From the NCBI GenBank assembly GCA_001821295.1, contig MHSK01000015.1, forward strand, positions 1 through 51,007: DNA of 51,007 bases. Reading direction: 5' to 3'. Positions 33,330 to 44,216 of this stretch are shown in pieces. Position 1 is the stretch's first letter. Every line of letters begins with the position of its first letter. The position numbers and the translations under genes are program-made. The stretch is from Candidatus Taylorbacteria bacterium RIFCSPLOWO2_12_FULL_43_20. Lineage in GTDB: Bacteria; Patescibacteriota; Minisyncoccia; Phycocordibacterales; HO2-43-120. The notes beneath the pieces were generated by a model. It was not told the origin of the DNA. It saw only the letters and a list, made by a program, of their open reading frames with translations, and searched no databases.

Positions 33330-33839
33330 ATGATAAACGACAAGCAAAAAAACAATAAAAGAAACGGGTTTACTTTAATGGAACTTCTTGTGGTGATAGC
33401 CATCATCTCGATATTGACGGCGATAGTTTTTCCCAATCTGAACAAGTCGCGTATCAAAGCGCGAGACGCCAGGAGAATTTCAGATATTAAAAGTATACAG
33501 CTTGCCTTGGCGGTGTATTATGATAACAACAGATCGTCCGGCTATCCCGCTGATATATACGCGGCTGACAAACTTGCGCCAACATATATGCCTAAAGTGC
33601 CGACTGATCCCCTGGGATATAATTATGCCTATGCTGCTATAGATCTAAACGGTAGTATTTGCAGCAGTTATCACCTCGGTGCGACTTTAGAGGGGGATGT
33701 GGCTCCGACCGATGACGTAGACGATACAAGTCCGGGTACTGAATGTACTGGAAGCAGCCCTGATTTTTCAGGAAGTGACAGCGCGAAATGCTCGTCAAGC
33801 CACACATCCGGAAGCAAATGCTACGACGTAAAGCCGTAA
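33330..33839 (+). CDS. Type IV pilin-like protein
   Basis: 169 aa. The leader MINDKQKNNKRNG is followed by FTLMELLVVIAIISILTAIV, the prepilin helix with Glu at +5. ARDARRISDIKSIQLALAVYYD is the typical helix extension of GspG-like pseudopilins. The C-terminal domain has four Cys and is Ser/Asp-rich. It lies 17 nt before the phosphoesterase gene, so the two are probably one transcript. Confidence 0.9.
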   Translation: MINDKQKNNKRNGFTLMELLVVIAIISILTAIVFPNLNKSRIKARDARRISDIKSIQLALAVYYDNNRSSGYPADIYAADKLAPTYMPKVPTDPLGYNYAYAAIDLNGSICSSYHLGATLEGDVAPTDDVDDTSPGTECTGSSPDFSGSDSAKCSSSHTSGSKCYDVKP

Positions 33840-33856
33840 CATAATCAGCAGGTGTT

Positions 33857-34879
33857 ATGAAAAAAAAGCATTGGAAGATATTGTTTATATCCTCAGTTTG
33901 CGTCATTGGTGTAGCGCTCTTTATTTTTATCGGATATCAAAAATATGAAAATAAGAGCTACAGTACCCTCGGTAAGATAATGAAGGGTGAACCCATATTT
34001 ACTTTTACATCCGTTGGCGACTATGGCGCGAGTGAAAAAACTGCCGAGGTTCTGAATCTTATCAATGACCTGAATCCGGATTTTCACATTGCTCTCGGAG
34101 ATTTTGGATACGAAACGGACGAGGAGGAGTGGTGCCGCTTCACGCGGGATATTATCGGTGAAGATCTGTCGTTTGAGCTTATAGCGGGCAATCATGACAG
34201 CGGGATGGGAGGAGAAAAGAGCGTGAGCAAGTACGTTAAATGCATGCCGAGCATGATGCCGGAAATATCCGGCATATACGGCGAGCAGTACTATTTTGAT
34301 TATCCTTCGGACAATCCTGTCTTAAGAATCATACTTATTTCTCCGGATATAAATTATGAGGGAGGGCGGTATGATTATGATGAAAAAAGCGATAATTGGA
34401 AATGGTTGGAGTACAGTATTGACTCGGCGCGAGACTCTGGCATAAAGTGGCTTATCGCCGGCTCGCACAAGCCTTGTCTCAATCTGGGATCCAGGGGGTG
34501 CGAGATCACGGAAGAGTTGGAAGAATATCTTATTGATAAGAAAGTTGACGTGATACTGCACGGACATGATCACAATTATCAGAGGACGAAACAGCTTAGC
34601 TGTTTTGACGAGTCGGAATATCTTACTGATTGCGCTACGGAAGGATGCGGCAAAGACAGTTTGTACGACAAGAATGGCGGTACGGTTATCATTACAGCCG
34701 GCACCGGCGGGCGTCCGCTGTACGATCTGGTTCTTGGTGAGGCCAAGACAAAATATTTCGCTTCCTTTGATGATGGCTCATACGGTACGATACGCGTCTC
34801 TGTGTACGAAGACGTGCTGGCAGGGGAGTTTATAGACATCCGCGGACAGATTAAGGATCGCTTCTTGATAAAGAATTGA
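33857..34879 (+). CDS. Membrane-anchored purple-acid-phosphatase-like metallophosphoesterase
   Basis: 340 aa. It is anchored outside the membrane by an N-terminal helix (ILFISSVCVIGVALFIFIG). The dinuclear metal motifs are complete: TSVGDYG, ALGDFGYE, AGNHDSG, AGSHKP and HGHDHNYQRT. This combination is that of the purple acid phosphatase and related calcineurin-like family. It should hydrolyse phosphate esters outside the cell; the substrate is unknown. Its position inside the pilus locus, 17 nt after a pilin gene, suggests a role linked to pili or phosphate scavenging at the host surface. Confidence 0.9.
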   Translation: MKKKHWKILFISSVCVIGVALFIFIGYQKYENKSYSTLGKIMKGEPIFTFTSVGDYGASEKTAEVLNLINDLNPDFHIALGDFGYETDEEEWCRFTRDIIGEDLSFELIAGNHDSGMGGEKSVSKYVKCMPSMMPEISGIYGEQYYFDYPSDNPVLRIILISPDINYEGGRYDYDEKSDNWKWLEYSIDSARDSGIKWLIAGSHKPCLNLGSRGCEITEELEEYLIDKKVDVILHGHDHNYQRTKQLSCFDESEYLTDCATEGCGKDSLYDKNGGTVIITAGTGGRPLYDLVLGEAKTKYFASFDDGSYGTIRVSVYEDVLAGEFIDIRGQIKDRFLIKN

Positions 34880-35119
34880 TAAAGAAATAGGATAATTGCA
34901 ATCCCTCTCTTGCTCCGCCGAAGCTCGCTTCGAGCGAAGGGGGGTTAGAGGGGAAGTGCCGAGGGTTTCCGAGGCGATGGGGTGATTCGTATCCATTAGT
35001 ATTATTTTTTGTAATTTGTCATTTAGTGCTTCGTGCTTATTTAAAGATGGGATGTCTTTTATGATTTAGAATTTAGAATTTTTTCGAATTTCGTATTTCG
35101 AATTTCGTGCTTTGTATTT
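34880..35119. repeat. Family B with inserted unit, empty family A site, two family E copies
   Basis: 34903-34984 is family B, whose CCCCTC/GAGGGG hairpin is interrupted by a TTGCTCCGCCGAAGCTCGC unit. 34986-35000 (ATTCGTATCCATTAG) is the uninterrupted form of the palindrome A site. 35000-35050 and 35060-35119 are family E and a degenerate AT-rich relative. Confidence 0.85.
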
Positions 35120-35944
35120 ATGTTATATCCAATACTCATTTTCATCTTCGGAACAATAATAGGAAGTTTTCTTAATGTCGTCATATTAAGGTACAACTCC
35201 GGCATGTCGCTTGGCGGCCGTTCCGGATGTTTCTCCTGCGGCAAGCCCTTGACTTGGAAGGAGCTTATCCCCTTACTCAGTTTTTTTTATCAGAGGCGGA
35301 AGTGCGTCGGCTGCGGTAGCGCGATCTCATGGCAATATCCCGCCGTGGAGGCGCTCACCGGCTTGTCTTTCGTCTTGATATTCTATAAATACTTTGGCAA
35401 CGACCTAATTTTGAGCGCGGAGCGCGTATCGTCCGCTCTTATCTATGCCGTGATTTTTTGCCTGCTTATTGTCATTGCCGTCTACGATATGAGGCACAAG
35501 ATCATTCCGAATGGTCCCGTTTATCTTTTTATTACACTGTCTTTCGTGTCAACAATTTTATTTCCTCTCTTTTTTAATACTTTCAGCTTTCAACCTATAA
35601 CCATTCTTGCCGGCCCGGCTCTTTTCCTACCTTTTTTTATCTTGTGGTTCATGTCCGACGGGACGTGGATGGGGTTCGGCGACGCCAAGATCGCCTTGGG
35701 TATTGGATGGCTGTTCGGGCTAGCTCAGGGATTCACGGCTCTGGTCTTGGCATTTTACATTGGCGCGGCATTCGGTCTCAGCGCAATAGCGGCAGAAAAA
35801 GTGATTTCCAAGTTGCGCACTGTAAGGGGATTGAACATTAACTCTAAACGTCTTACAATGAAGAGTGAGATACCTTTCGGTCCGTTTCTCATTCTCGGCG
35901 TGTATCTGGTCTTTATATTCAATTTCAACTTTTTCAATTTTTAA
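35120..35944 (+). CDS. pilD: Prepilin peptidase / N-methyltransferase PilD
   Basis: 274 aa polytopic enzyme that cuts prepilin leaders and methylates the new N-terminus. The N-terminal domain is present with its zinc cysteines, CFSCGKPLTW and CVGCGSAISW, preceding YPAVEALTG. The two catalytic aspartates are in VYDMRHKIIPN and GFGDAKIALGIG (GxGD). About seven membrane helices are seen. All substrates encoded around it (five pilin-like proteins) have matching leaders. Confidence 0.95.
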   Translation: MLYPILIFIFGTIIGSFLNVVILRYNSGMSLGGRSGCFSCGKPLTWKELIPLLSFFYQRRKCVGCGSAISWQYPAVEALTGLSFVLIFYKYFGNDLILSAERVSSALIYAVIFCLLIVIAVYDMRHKIIPNGPVYLFITLSFVSTILFPLFFNTFSFQPITILAGPALFLPFFILWFMSDGTWMGFGDAKIALGIGWLFGLAQGFTALVLAFYIGAAFGLSAIAAEKVISKLRTVRGLNINSKRLTMKSEIPFGPFLILGVYLVFIFNFNFFNF

Positions 35945-36188
35945 TTTTTATATGGATTTCACAATCGGCTCTTATTCCTCCTTTTGTAAAGGAGGTGGTC
36001 ATAGACCGGAGGATTTTTTCCCTCTTCCCCTCTTTAGAGGGGAAGAGCCGAGGTTTCCGAGGCGATGGGGTGATTCGTATTCATCCCCGACGCTTCGGTC
36101 GGAGCCCCGACCGAAGCGTCGGGGTAGTATATCGGTATCTGTTATTATTAAGTAAGAAATGAATAATCCAGACCAACTGTGTAAGTTA
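35945..36188. repeat. Elements F, B and family A palindrome copy 7 (inverted core)
   Basis: 35971-36014 is family F (CCTTTTGTAAAGG hairpin with AGGTGGTCATAGACCGG). 36027-36072 is uninterrupted family B. 36085-36124 is palindrome A with its core in the opposite orientation (GGAGCCCC in place of GGGGCTCC) while the flanks are in the usual orientation. Confidence 0.85.
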
Positions 36189-36194
36189 TATATT
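36189..36194 (+). promoter_or_regulatory. -10 box of a leaderless promoter
   Basis: TATATT ends 6 nt before the ATG at 36201, supporting that start rather than the ATG at 36159. Confidence 0.4.
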
Positions 36195-36200
36195 ACAAAA

Positions 36201-36884
36201 ATGTCGTCCAAACACCTCAAAAAAAATTTCTCATCTCGTTTGCCTCGCGCAAATCGCGGCTTTACCCTTTTTGAGCTCATGGTCACGATAAGTATTTTCG
36301 TCATACTGACGACAGTTATCCTGATCAATAATTCCAGGTTCAAAAGTGACCTTGAGGTAACCAACCTCGCTTACGAGATAGCTCTGGCTGTCCGCGAAGC
36401 GCAGGTCTATGGAATAAATGTCAGAGCGGAAATGGTTGATGAATCATATGAATATGCATACGGCATACAGTTTTTGGCAAGCCAAGAGCCGACTCCAGAC
36501 ACAAATCCTCCCGAGGAGAGAACTTTTTTTGATTTATTTGTGGATATCAATGGCGACGGACATTATGGTGTTACAGACGGCATAGAAGAAAATGGCTATT
36601 TTGAAGAGCGTTATATTTTAAGAGGCCAAATTAAAATAAAAGCGGTATGCTCGCCGGAGGGGTCCGGTTGGGACTGTGACCGTGGTTCCACGGATATTAC
36701 ATTCAAACGTCCGGATCCCGAAGCTAAAATTATCGTGCGCAATACTGCTGGAGGCGGGTGGCAAAATGTAAATAAGATTAGAATAGTAATAGAATCACCG
36801 AAGGGAATTCAGAGGGCTATAGAGGTCAAGTCCACAGGTCAGATAACCGTTTTGCAGGATTTTGTTGTAGAGTCGGCGCCCTAG
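36201..36884 (+). CDS. Pseudopilin (GspH-like)
   Basis: About 227 aa from ATG 36201 (MSSKHLKKNFSSRLPRANRG). The leader is basic, with cleavage before FTLFELMVTISIFVILTTVIL and Glu at +5. ALAVREAQVYGINVR after the helix is typical of GspH/FimT-like minor pilins. The rest is a beta-rich domain with a DINGDGHYGV calcium-loop-like stretch, which may bind Ca2+. It is the first of four consecutive minor pilin-type genes. Confidence 0.88.
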   Translation: MSSKHLKKNFSSRLPRANRGFTLFELMVTISIFVILTTVILINNSRFKSDLEVTNLAYEIALAVREAQVYGINVRAEMVDESYEYAYGIQFLASQEPTPDTNPPEERTFFDLFVDINGDGHYGVTDGIEENGYFEERYILRGQIKIKAVCSPEGSGWDCDRGSTDITFKRPDPEAKIIVRNTAGGGWQNVNKIRIVIESPKGIQRAIEVKSTGQITVLQDFVVESAP

Positions 36885-36920
36885 TTTTTGAGGTGACTCT
36901 ATCTTTTAATTTTTACTAAA

Positions 36921-37532
36921 GTGAGTTTCAGAAAAAAGTTTAAAAAAAGAATACATGAATACCACGCGGGTTTCTCTATCATAGAGATGATAGTTTCCGT
37001 TACGATTTTTATCGTCGTTATGACGGTGGCGGCCGGGGCGGTTCTGACCATAGCTGACGCCAACAGGAAATCTCAATCGGCCAAGATTGCCATAGACAAT
37101 CTCGGTTTCGCTCTGGAGAGTATGTCAAGGCACATAAGGGTGGGTACGAGCTATAGTTGCACGGAAAATCCTGATGAAATTGATACCGTATGTAAATACA
37201 ACAATGGAAGCGGGACGAAAAGCGACACATTTAGTTTTATGTTTAAGGATCCGAACACTGACGATCCTGCTTATCAGATTTCGTATACTATCAATGATAA
37301 CAATGATAATGCTCTTAAAACATCGGTCAACCTTGGCGATTATGAATCCATGACCAGCCCGGACATTGTGATTACTGACGGCGGCTTTTATGTGGAAGGA
37401 AGCAAAAAAACTGATAAAATTCAGCCGAGAGTCATCTTTTTTGTCAAAGGATATGCCGGCGGATCCAACCCAAAGCACAAGACTGAATTCAACTTGCAAA
37501 CGTCCGTAACCCAGAGAGCTCTTGATTCATAG
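36921..37532 (+). CDS. Pseudopilin (PulJ/GspJ-like)
   Basis: 203 aa, starting at GTG 36921. The basic leader FRKKFKKRIHEYHAG is followed by FSIIEMIVSVTIFIVVMTVA with Glu at +5. DNLGFALESMSRHIRVG after the helix is characteristic of GspJ-type pseudopilins. The C-terminal beta domain has two Cys and an acidic loop. It belongs to a minor pilin group that primes pilus assembly. Confidence 0.85.
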   Translation: MSFRKKFKKRIHEYHAGFSIIEMIVSVTIFIVVMTVAAGAVLTIADANRKSQSAKIAIDNLGFALESMSRHIRVGTSYSCTENPDEIDTVCKYNNGSGTKSDTFSFMFKDPNTDDPAYQISYTINDNNDNALKTSVNLGDYESMTSPDIVITDGGFYVEGSKKTDKIQPRVIFFVKGYAGGSNPKHKTEFNLQTSVTQRALDS

Positions 37533-37552
37533 TAAATGCAGCATGAAGAAAA

Positions 37553-37600
37553 GTACACATATGAAAAGCACCAGGCACCAAATGACAAATTCCAAATTAT
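37553..37600 (-). repeat. Family E element in reverse orientation
   Basis: Reads AAGCACCAGGCACCAAATGA followed by AATTCCAAATTAT on the plus strand, the reverse of the usual E text. It lies between two minor pilin genes and makes the 5' extension of the next frame an artefact. Confidence 0.75.
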
Positions 37601-37631
37601 GTTAATACGCGATAATATAAAAAAAATAATT

Positions 37632-38246
37632 ATGAAAAGAAGCGGAGTCCTGACACGCCGTGCCAACCATAAGCAAGGGTTTACCCTGGTTGAGACATTT
37701 GTTGCCATCACTATTCTTATGTTTGCAATCGTCGGGCCGTTGTCCTTGGCTGAGCGCAGTATAAGCTCCGCCAATCTTACCAAAGAGAAATTGGTGGCGT
37801 ATTATCTCGCTCAAGACGCGATTGAATATATACGCATAATGAGAGATGAAAATGTTTTAAGTACAAATCCGACTAATAATTGGGAAAGTTTTCTAGCCGA
37901 TCTATCGCAGTGCGGTGGAGATATAGACGATGGTCCAAAGTGCACTATTGATACGTCAAAAGATTATAAAGTAAATAACAACAATAATAATGGAATAGAT
38001 GATTGTAGCTGGTCCACTTGCAAACGTATGGATTATGACATTAATACCGGGGTTTATCGCTACAACACGAGTAATGCGACGCAGGGTTGGGAAAAAACCC
38101 CATTCAAGAGGGGGATACGAGTGACGACATTGGAGACTACGGCCGGAGACGAGCACATGCTTGCCATTGAAGTTACGGTAGAGTGGAAATCTGCTGGCTA
38201 TGGAGACCAAACCATAGAATTGAGAGACACTCTGCTCAACTGGTAA
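37632..38246 (+). CDS. Pseudopilin (GspI/PilV-like)
   Basis: About 204 aa from ATG 37632 (MKRSGVLTRRANHKQG). The prepilin site precedes FTLVETFVAITILMFAIVG with Glu at +5. AYYLAQDAIEYIRIMRDEN after the helix is typical of PilV/GspI-like minor pilins. The frame is open further upstream, but that part is element E sequence. The C-terminal domain includes an Asn-rich loop (NNNNNNG) and two Cys pairs. Confidence 0.87.
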   Translation: MKRSGVLTRRANHKQGFTLVETFVAITILMFAIVGPLSLAERSISSANLTKEKLVAYYLAQDAIEYIRIMRDENVLSTNPTNNWESFLADLSQCGGDIDDGPKCTIDTSKDYKVNNNNNNGIDDCSWSTCKRMDYDINTGVYRYNTSNATQGWEKTPFKRGIRVTTLETTAGDEHMLAIEVTVEWKSAGYGDQTIELRDTLLNW

Positions 38247-38315
38247 ACGGATAAATTATTAAAACATTAACTTCATTTTTTTCATGTGGGCTTACGTATT
38301 TGGTGTCATTCCCGT

Positions 38316-38348
38316 CCCCTCTGTAGGAGTTAAACTCCTACAGAGGGG
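38316..38348. repeat. Perfect 16-bp hairpin inside a dRS3-like element
   Basis: CCCCTCTGTAGGAGTT and its complement flank one A. It is embedded where a dRS3-like arm (TTACGTATTTGGTGTCATTC then CCG) would continue, and CGGG resumes after it, so it looks like an insertion into that element. Confidence 0.75.
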
Positions 38349-38393
38349 AACGGGTATATCATGTCTTGAATCTTAATTTCATAATCCAACAAC

Positions 38394-38945
38394 ATGATTT
38401 TATTACCGTCAAAATTTAAGAGCAGAGGTGGGGAGCGGCGTGGCTTCACCATTCTTTACGCTGCTTTAGTTTCCTCGTTACTGCTCTCCATTAGTCTCGG
38501 AATCTACAATATTTCCATCAAACAATATGTACTTTCGTCCTCCGCTATTGATTCTCAGCTCGCTATATATACCGCGGACGGCGCTATTGAATGCGCTATA
38601 TATTGGGACGCGATAAAAGGGGTTTTTGAATCTCCTAATGAAGCAGATAACGCGTCAGTTTCAAGTCAGATTAAATGCGGGGAAGATGACATTACAACTG
38701 CGACCAGTTACGACACAGGTGAGGTCACTACCCGATTTGAAACAAATTTTAGTTCGTCTGCGTCGGGCGATCTGCAGTGCGCGAAAGTTAAAATAGAAAA
38801 AAAATGGAACGATTCAAATACAGATGTCATAACCAGAATTGAATCAAGGGGCTACAATTATTGCACGACCAATCCTCGCAAAGTGGAGAGAGCCCTTCGG
38901 GTAACATACCCCATTGATCCCGCGACCGGCCTTCCAATAGAGTAG
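38394..38945 (+). CDS. PilX-like pilus assembly protein
   Basis: 183 aa. The basic start MILLPSKFKSRGGERRG is followed by FTILYAALVSSLLLSISLGI; this lacks the Glu at +5, as in PilX/GspK-type proteins. IDSQLAIYTADGAIECAIYWD is the PilX-type helix, where a Glu-Cys follows ADGA. It is the last of the minor pilin gene group (H, J, I/V, X-like order), which in other species forms the pilus tip complex. Confidence 0.85.
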   Translation: MILLPSKFKSRGGERRGFTILYAALVSSLLLSISLGIYNISIKQYVLSSSAIDSQLAIYTADGAIECAIYWDAIKGVFESPNEADNASVSSQIKCGEDDITTATSYDTGEVTTRFETNFSSSASGDLQCAKVKIEKKWNDSNTDVITRIESRGYNYCTTNPRKVERALRVTYPIDPATGLPIE

Positions 38946-41257
<2,312 letters not shown>

Positions 41258-41549
41258 TCCATCTTCTCCCTCTTCCCCTCCCTTGCTCCGCCGAAGTAGG
41301 TGATTCGTATCTTGGTATTTTTTTTGTAATTTGTTATTTGGTGCTTGGTGCTTATCTGAAGATGGGGTGTCTTTTCTTCTTCCTCCTTTCATACCGTGTG
41401 CCTCCGTAGCTCGCTTCGAGCGAAGGGGCAAAGGAGGTGGTTGTAGACCAGAGGATTTCTCTCTCTTCCCCGTCAAATGTCAATTGTTCATGTCAGGTGT
41501 TTTTTACTAGCAAGCTAACAACTTCTTCACATTATGATATTATAAACTC
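41258..41549. repeat. Element E, family F with inserted unit, GCTAAC tract
   Basis: 41325-41370 is family E. 41384-41462 is family F, whose CCTTTCATA/AAGGAGG hairpin is interrupted by a GTGTGCCTCCGTAGCTCGC unit. ACTAGCAAGCTAACAAC follows. No gene is seen. Confidence 0.8.
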
Positions 41550-41834
41550 ATGAACATTAATGAGGTGGAAAAACTGGCAGAGCTTTCACGTATACGGCTC
41601 ACTGATGAAGAAAAAAGCAGATTTCAAGAGGAAATTGGTTCTATTTTGAATTTCGTCAGCCAAATCAATGAATTTACGTCGGGAAGCAAGGATATTGATG
41701 ATGGCCGCGCTGAGGTAAGAAGCGTACTCAGAGCAGACGCTGGGCCGCATGAACGAGGGATTTATACGGAAAGTATATTGAATAACGCCCCCCGAAGGGA
41801 AGGTGATTATTTAAAAGTAAAAAAAATATTATGA
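41550..41834 (+). CDS. gatC: Asp-tRNA(Asn)/Glu-tRNA(Gln) amidotransferase subunit C
   Basis: 94 aa, normal for GatC. It begins MNINEVEKLAELSRIRLTDE, the family signature, followed by ILNFVSQINEF and an acidic stretch; it ends YLKVKKIL. GatC is the belt that holds GatA and GatB together while Gln-tRNA or Asn-tRNA is made by amidation. gatA follows after 174 nt of repeats; gatB is not in the window. Confidence 0.94.
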   Translation: MNINEVEKLAELSRIRLTDEEKSRFQEEIGSILNFVSQINEFTSGSKDIDDGRAEVRSVLRADAGPHERGIYTESILNNAPRREGDYLKVKKIL

Positions 41835-41885
41835 CCGCAATGACGTGTCGTAAATCGAAAGATTTTCCCCCTCTTCCTCTTTCCC

Positions 41886-41990
41886 TCTCTTGCTCCGCCG
41901 AAGCTCGCTTCGAGCGTAGGAGTACGAGGGATGGGGTGATTCGTATCCATCCCCGACGCCTCGGTCGGGGCTCCGACCGAGGCGTCGGAG
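41886..41990. repeat. gatC-gatA gap: GCCGAAGC hairpin unit and family A palindrome copy 8
   Basis: 41886-41937 has the GCTCCGCCGAAGCTCGCTTC unit and GATGGGGTG. 41951-41990 is palindrome A with a compensatory change: CGCCTCGG and CCGAGGCG replace CGCTTCGG and CCGAAGCG. It ends 18 nt before the gatA ATG, so the AT-rich tail (TAGTATATTGGCATC) could supply the gatA -10. Confidence 0.9.
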
Positions 41991-42008
41991 TAGTATATTG
42001 GCATCGCG

Positions 42009-43448
42009 ATGAAAATTGACCTGAAAAATCTGACAATTCAGAAAGCCAGCGATCATATGAAGCGCGGGGATTTTGGCGCACTTGACTTGGCGGAGCAGTA
42101 TGTGAAAGTTATAGCTGATAATAATGCCGGCATCAATTGCTATCTTGAAATGTTTGATGACATAGGCGATCAGGCGAAGGCGGCCCAAAAAATGATTGAT
42201 GATGGTACCGCGACTCTGCTCACTGGCATACCTATAGCGGTAAAAGACAATATTCTCATAAAAGGAAGAAAAGCTGGAGCCGCGTCCAAAATTTTGGAAG
42301 GTTTTGTTTCTCCATACGACGCGACGGTCATATCAAAACTTAAAAAAGAGGGAGTGGTCTTTTTGGGCAGGACAAACATGGATGAGTTCGCGATGGGCGC
42401 TTCCACGGAAAACTCGGCATATGGTCCGACGAGAAACCCCTGTGATGAATCACGGGTGCCTGGAGGATCTTCTGGCGGAAGCGCCGCCGCTGTCGCCATG
42501 GATGGAGCGCTGGCGGCCTTGGGGTCTGATACAGGAGGGTCCGTACGTCAGCCGGCTAGCTTTTGCGGCGTTGTCGGCTTGAAGCCGACTTACGGATCGG
42601 TCTCAAGATTCGGTCTTATCGCAATGGGTTCGTCTCTGGACCAAATAGGATCAATGGGAAAGACGGTTGAGGATGTCAAAATATTATATGACGCAATGCG
42701 CGGGTATGACACGAAAGATAGCTCCACACTGCCCGACTACGATCCTTACTCACTTCGTGGCAAAGCGGAGGGCCTTACTATCGGCGTTCCGTGGCACTTC
42801 ATGAGAAATGGGGGAATAGATCCCGATGTGTTGGAAAATTTTGAATCGTCAATAAAATTACTGGAGAGTATTGGCTACAAAACGAAGGAAATATCGCTCC
42901 CGAATATCAAGTATTCGCTGGCCATATATTACATCTTAATGCCGGCGGAAAGTTCATCTAATCTGGCTCGTTTTGACGGTGTAAAGTATGGACTCATGGA
43001 AGAGGGGAGTGATCTTCTCCAAACTTATATCAATTCTCGCACTGTCGGTTTTGGTCCGGAGCCGAGAAGGAGAATAATGCTTGGCAACTATATCTTGTCC
43101 GCGGGTTATTACGACGCGTATTATAATAAAGCAAACGCTCTCAGGGCTCTCATTAATAAAGATTTTGATGATGCTTTTCGGGAGGTTGACGCGCTCGTCA
43201 CTCCGACGACGCCGTCTCCGGCTTTTAAAATCGGCGACAAGACCGGCGATCCGCTTTCCATGTATTTAGAGGATATATTCACCGTTCCCGCGAACCTTAC
43301 CGGCGTTCCTGCCATATCAGTGCCATCGGGCAAGGTGACGCGCGAGGGCAAAGAACTTCCTCTCGGATTGGAAATCATGGCGAGGCGTAAAGAGGAGGGT
43401 GTTTTATTTAAAATTGGCAAGGATTTTCAATCTGCGTCCTTGCGATAA
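42009..43448 (+). CDS. gatA: Asp-tRNA(Asn)/Glu-tRNA(Gln) amidotransferase subunit A
   Basis: 479 aa amidase-signature enzyme that frees ammonia from glutamine or asparagine for the GatB kinase site. The Ser-Ser-Lys triad is visible: Lys in IAVKDNILIKG, Ser in GSDTGGSVRQPASFCGVVG and the second Ser in the GGSSGGSAAAVA loop. GRTNMDEFAMGASTENSAYG is the GatA hallmark. Full length. The gap from gatC is filled by repeat elements, an unusual separation for this pair. Confidence 0.96.
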   Translation: MKIDLKNLTIQKASDHMKRGDFGALDLAEQYVKVIADNNAGINCYLEMFDDIGDQAKAAQKMIDDGTATLLTGIPIAVKDNILIKGRKAGAASKILEGFVSPYDATVISKLKKEGVVFLGRTNMDEFAMGASTENSAYGPTRNPCDESRVPGGSSGGSAAAVAMDGALAALGSDTGGSVRQPASFCGVVGLKPTYGSVSRFGLIAMGSSLDQIGSMGKTVEDVKILYDAMRGYDTKDSSTLPDYDPYSLRGKAEGLTIGVPWHFMRNGGIDPDVLENFESSIKLLESIGYKTKEISLPNIKYSLAIYYILMPAESSSNLARFDGVKYGLMEEGSDLLQTYINSRTVGFGPEPRRRIMLGNYILSAGYYDAYYNKANALRALINKDFDDAFREVDALVTPTTPSPAFKIGDKTGDPLSMYLEDIFTVPANLTGVPAISVPSGKVTREGKELPLGLEIMARRKEEGVLFKIGKDFQSASLR

Positions 43449-43535
43449 CATTAATATTATATAGGACTTACGCGGTTGGATGCTGTTCGAGGCGTGAGCG
43501 AGGACTGAGACCAAAATACCTAATCTATATGTTAT

Positions 43536-44216
43536 ATGGAAGAGGAGCGTAATATAATCAGCGGTGGAATCAAAACAGCGGGTGAGAGAATAACCGCTCT
43601 GCTGTTTATCCTGTTTCTCATATATATGGTTTTAAATCGTATAGGCGGAGGTAAGATTGATATGGGGGGGATCGGGGCTTGGTTTTCGTATGTTTTTACA
43701 GAGACGGCTTTTGCCGACTTTCTCGCGGGATTTTATTTTTGGTTCAAGTTTTTTAGTGTCTATTTTTCTCTTGTGCTGATTATTCTTATTGTTTACACAG
43801 TTATCAAATTTACTGAGGTCAACAAAAAAGAAGCCGATTATTACAGAGAGGGTGCGGTTCTGAGTTCTGAAGATGAGCGGGTGGAAGGCGAGGAAGTAGC
43901 GGCGAAAGCCAAATGGAAGAAGATACAAAATCATATCGATTCGGACAATCCCAGCAACTGGCGCCTTGCGATACTTGAGGCGGATATACTATTGGACAGC
44001 ATGATTGATGATATTGGCGGTTTCGGCGAAACCCTCGGTGATAAGCTGAAAAATGCCGATAAAAATAAATTTACAACCATTGATAAAGCGTGGGAGGCGC
44101 ACAAAATACGCAATCTTATAGCTCATGAAGGTGAAGATTTTTTAATATCACAAAGAGAAGCTCGGCGGGTGATAGGGCTTTACAAAGACTCTTTTGACGA
44201 ATTTAATTACGTTTAA
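43536..44216 (+). CDS. Membrane protein with C-terminal HEPN-like helical domain
   Basis: 226 aa. Two to three membrane helices lie in the first 105 residues (RITALLFILFLIYMVL, GFYFWFKFFSVYFSLVLIIL). A cytoplasmic helical domain follows with NWRLAILEADILLDSMIDDIGGFGETLGDKL and AWEAHKIRNLIAHEGEDF. The RNLIAH sequence fits the R-x4-H motif with Asn after Arg that marks HEPN domains, many of them ribonucleases. Similar membrane proteins are widespread unnamed hypotheticals in CPR. Whether it cuts RNA is unknown. It follows gatA by 87 nt that start with a TAGGACTTACGCGG fragment. Confidence 0.65.
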   Translation: MEEERNIISGGIKTAGERITALLFILFLIYMVLNRIGGGKIDMGGIGAWFSYVFTETAFADFLAGFYFWFKFFSVYFSLVLIILIVYTVIKFTEVNKKEADYYREGAVLSSEDERVEGEEVAAKAKWKKIQNHIDSDNPSNWRLAILEADILLDSMIDDIGGFGETLGDKLKNADKNKFTTIDKAWEAHKIRNLIAHEGEDFLISQREARRVIGLYKDSFDEFNYV

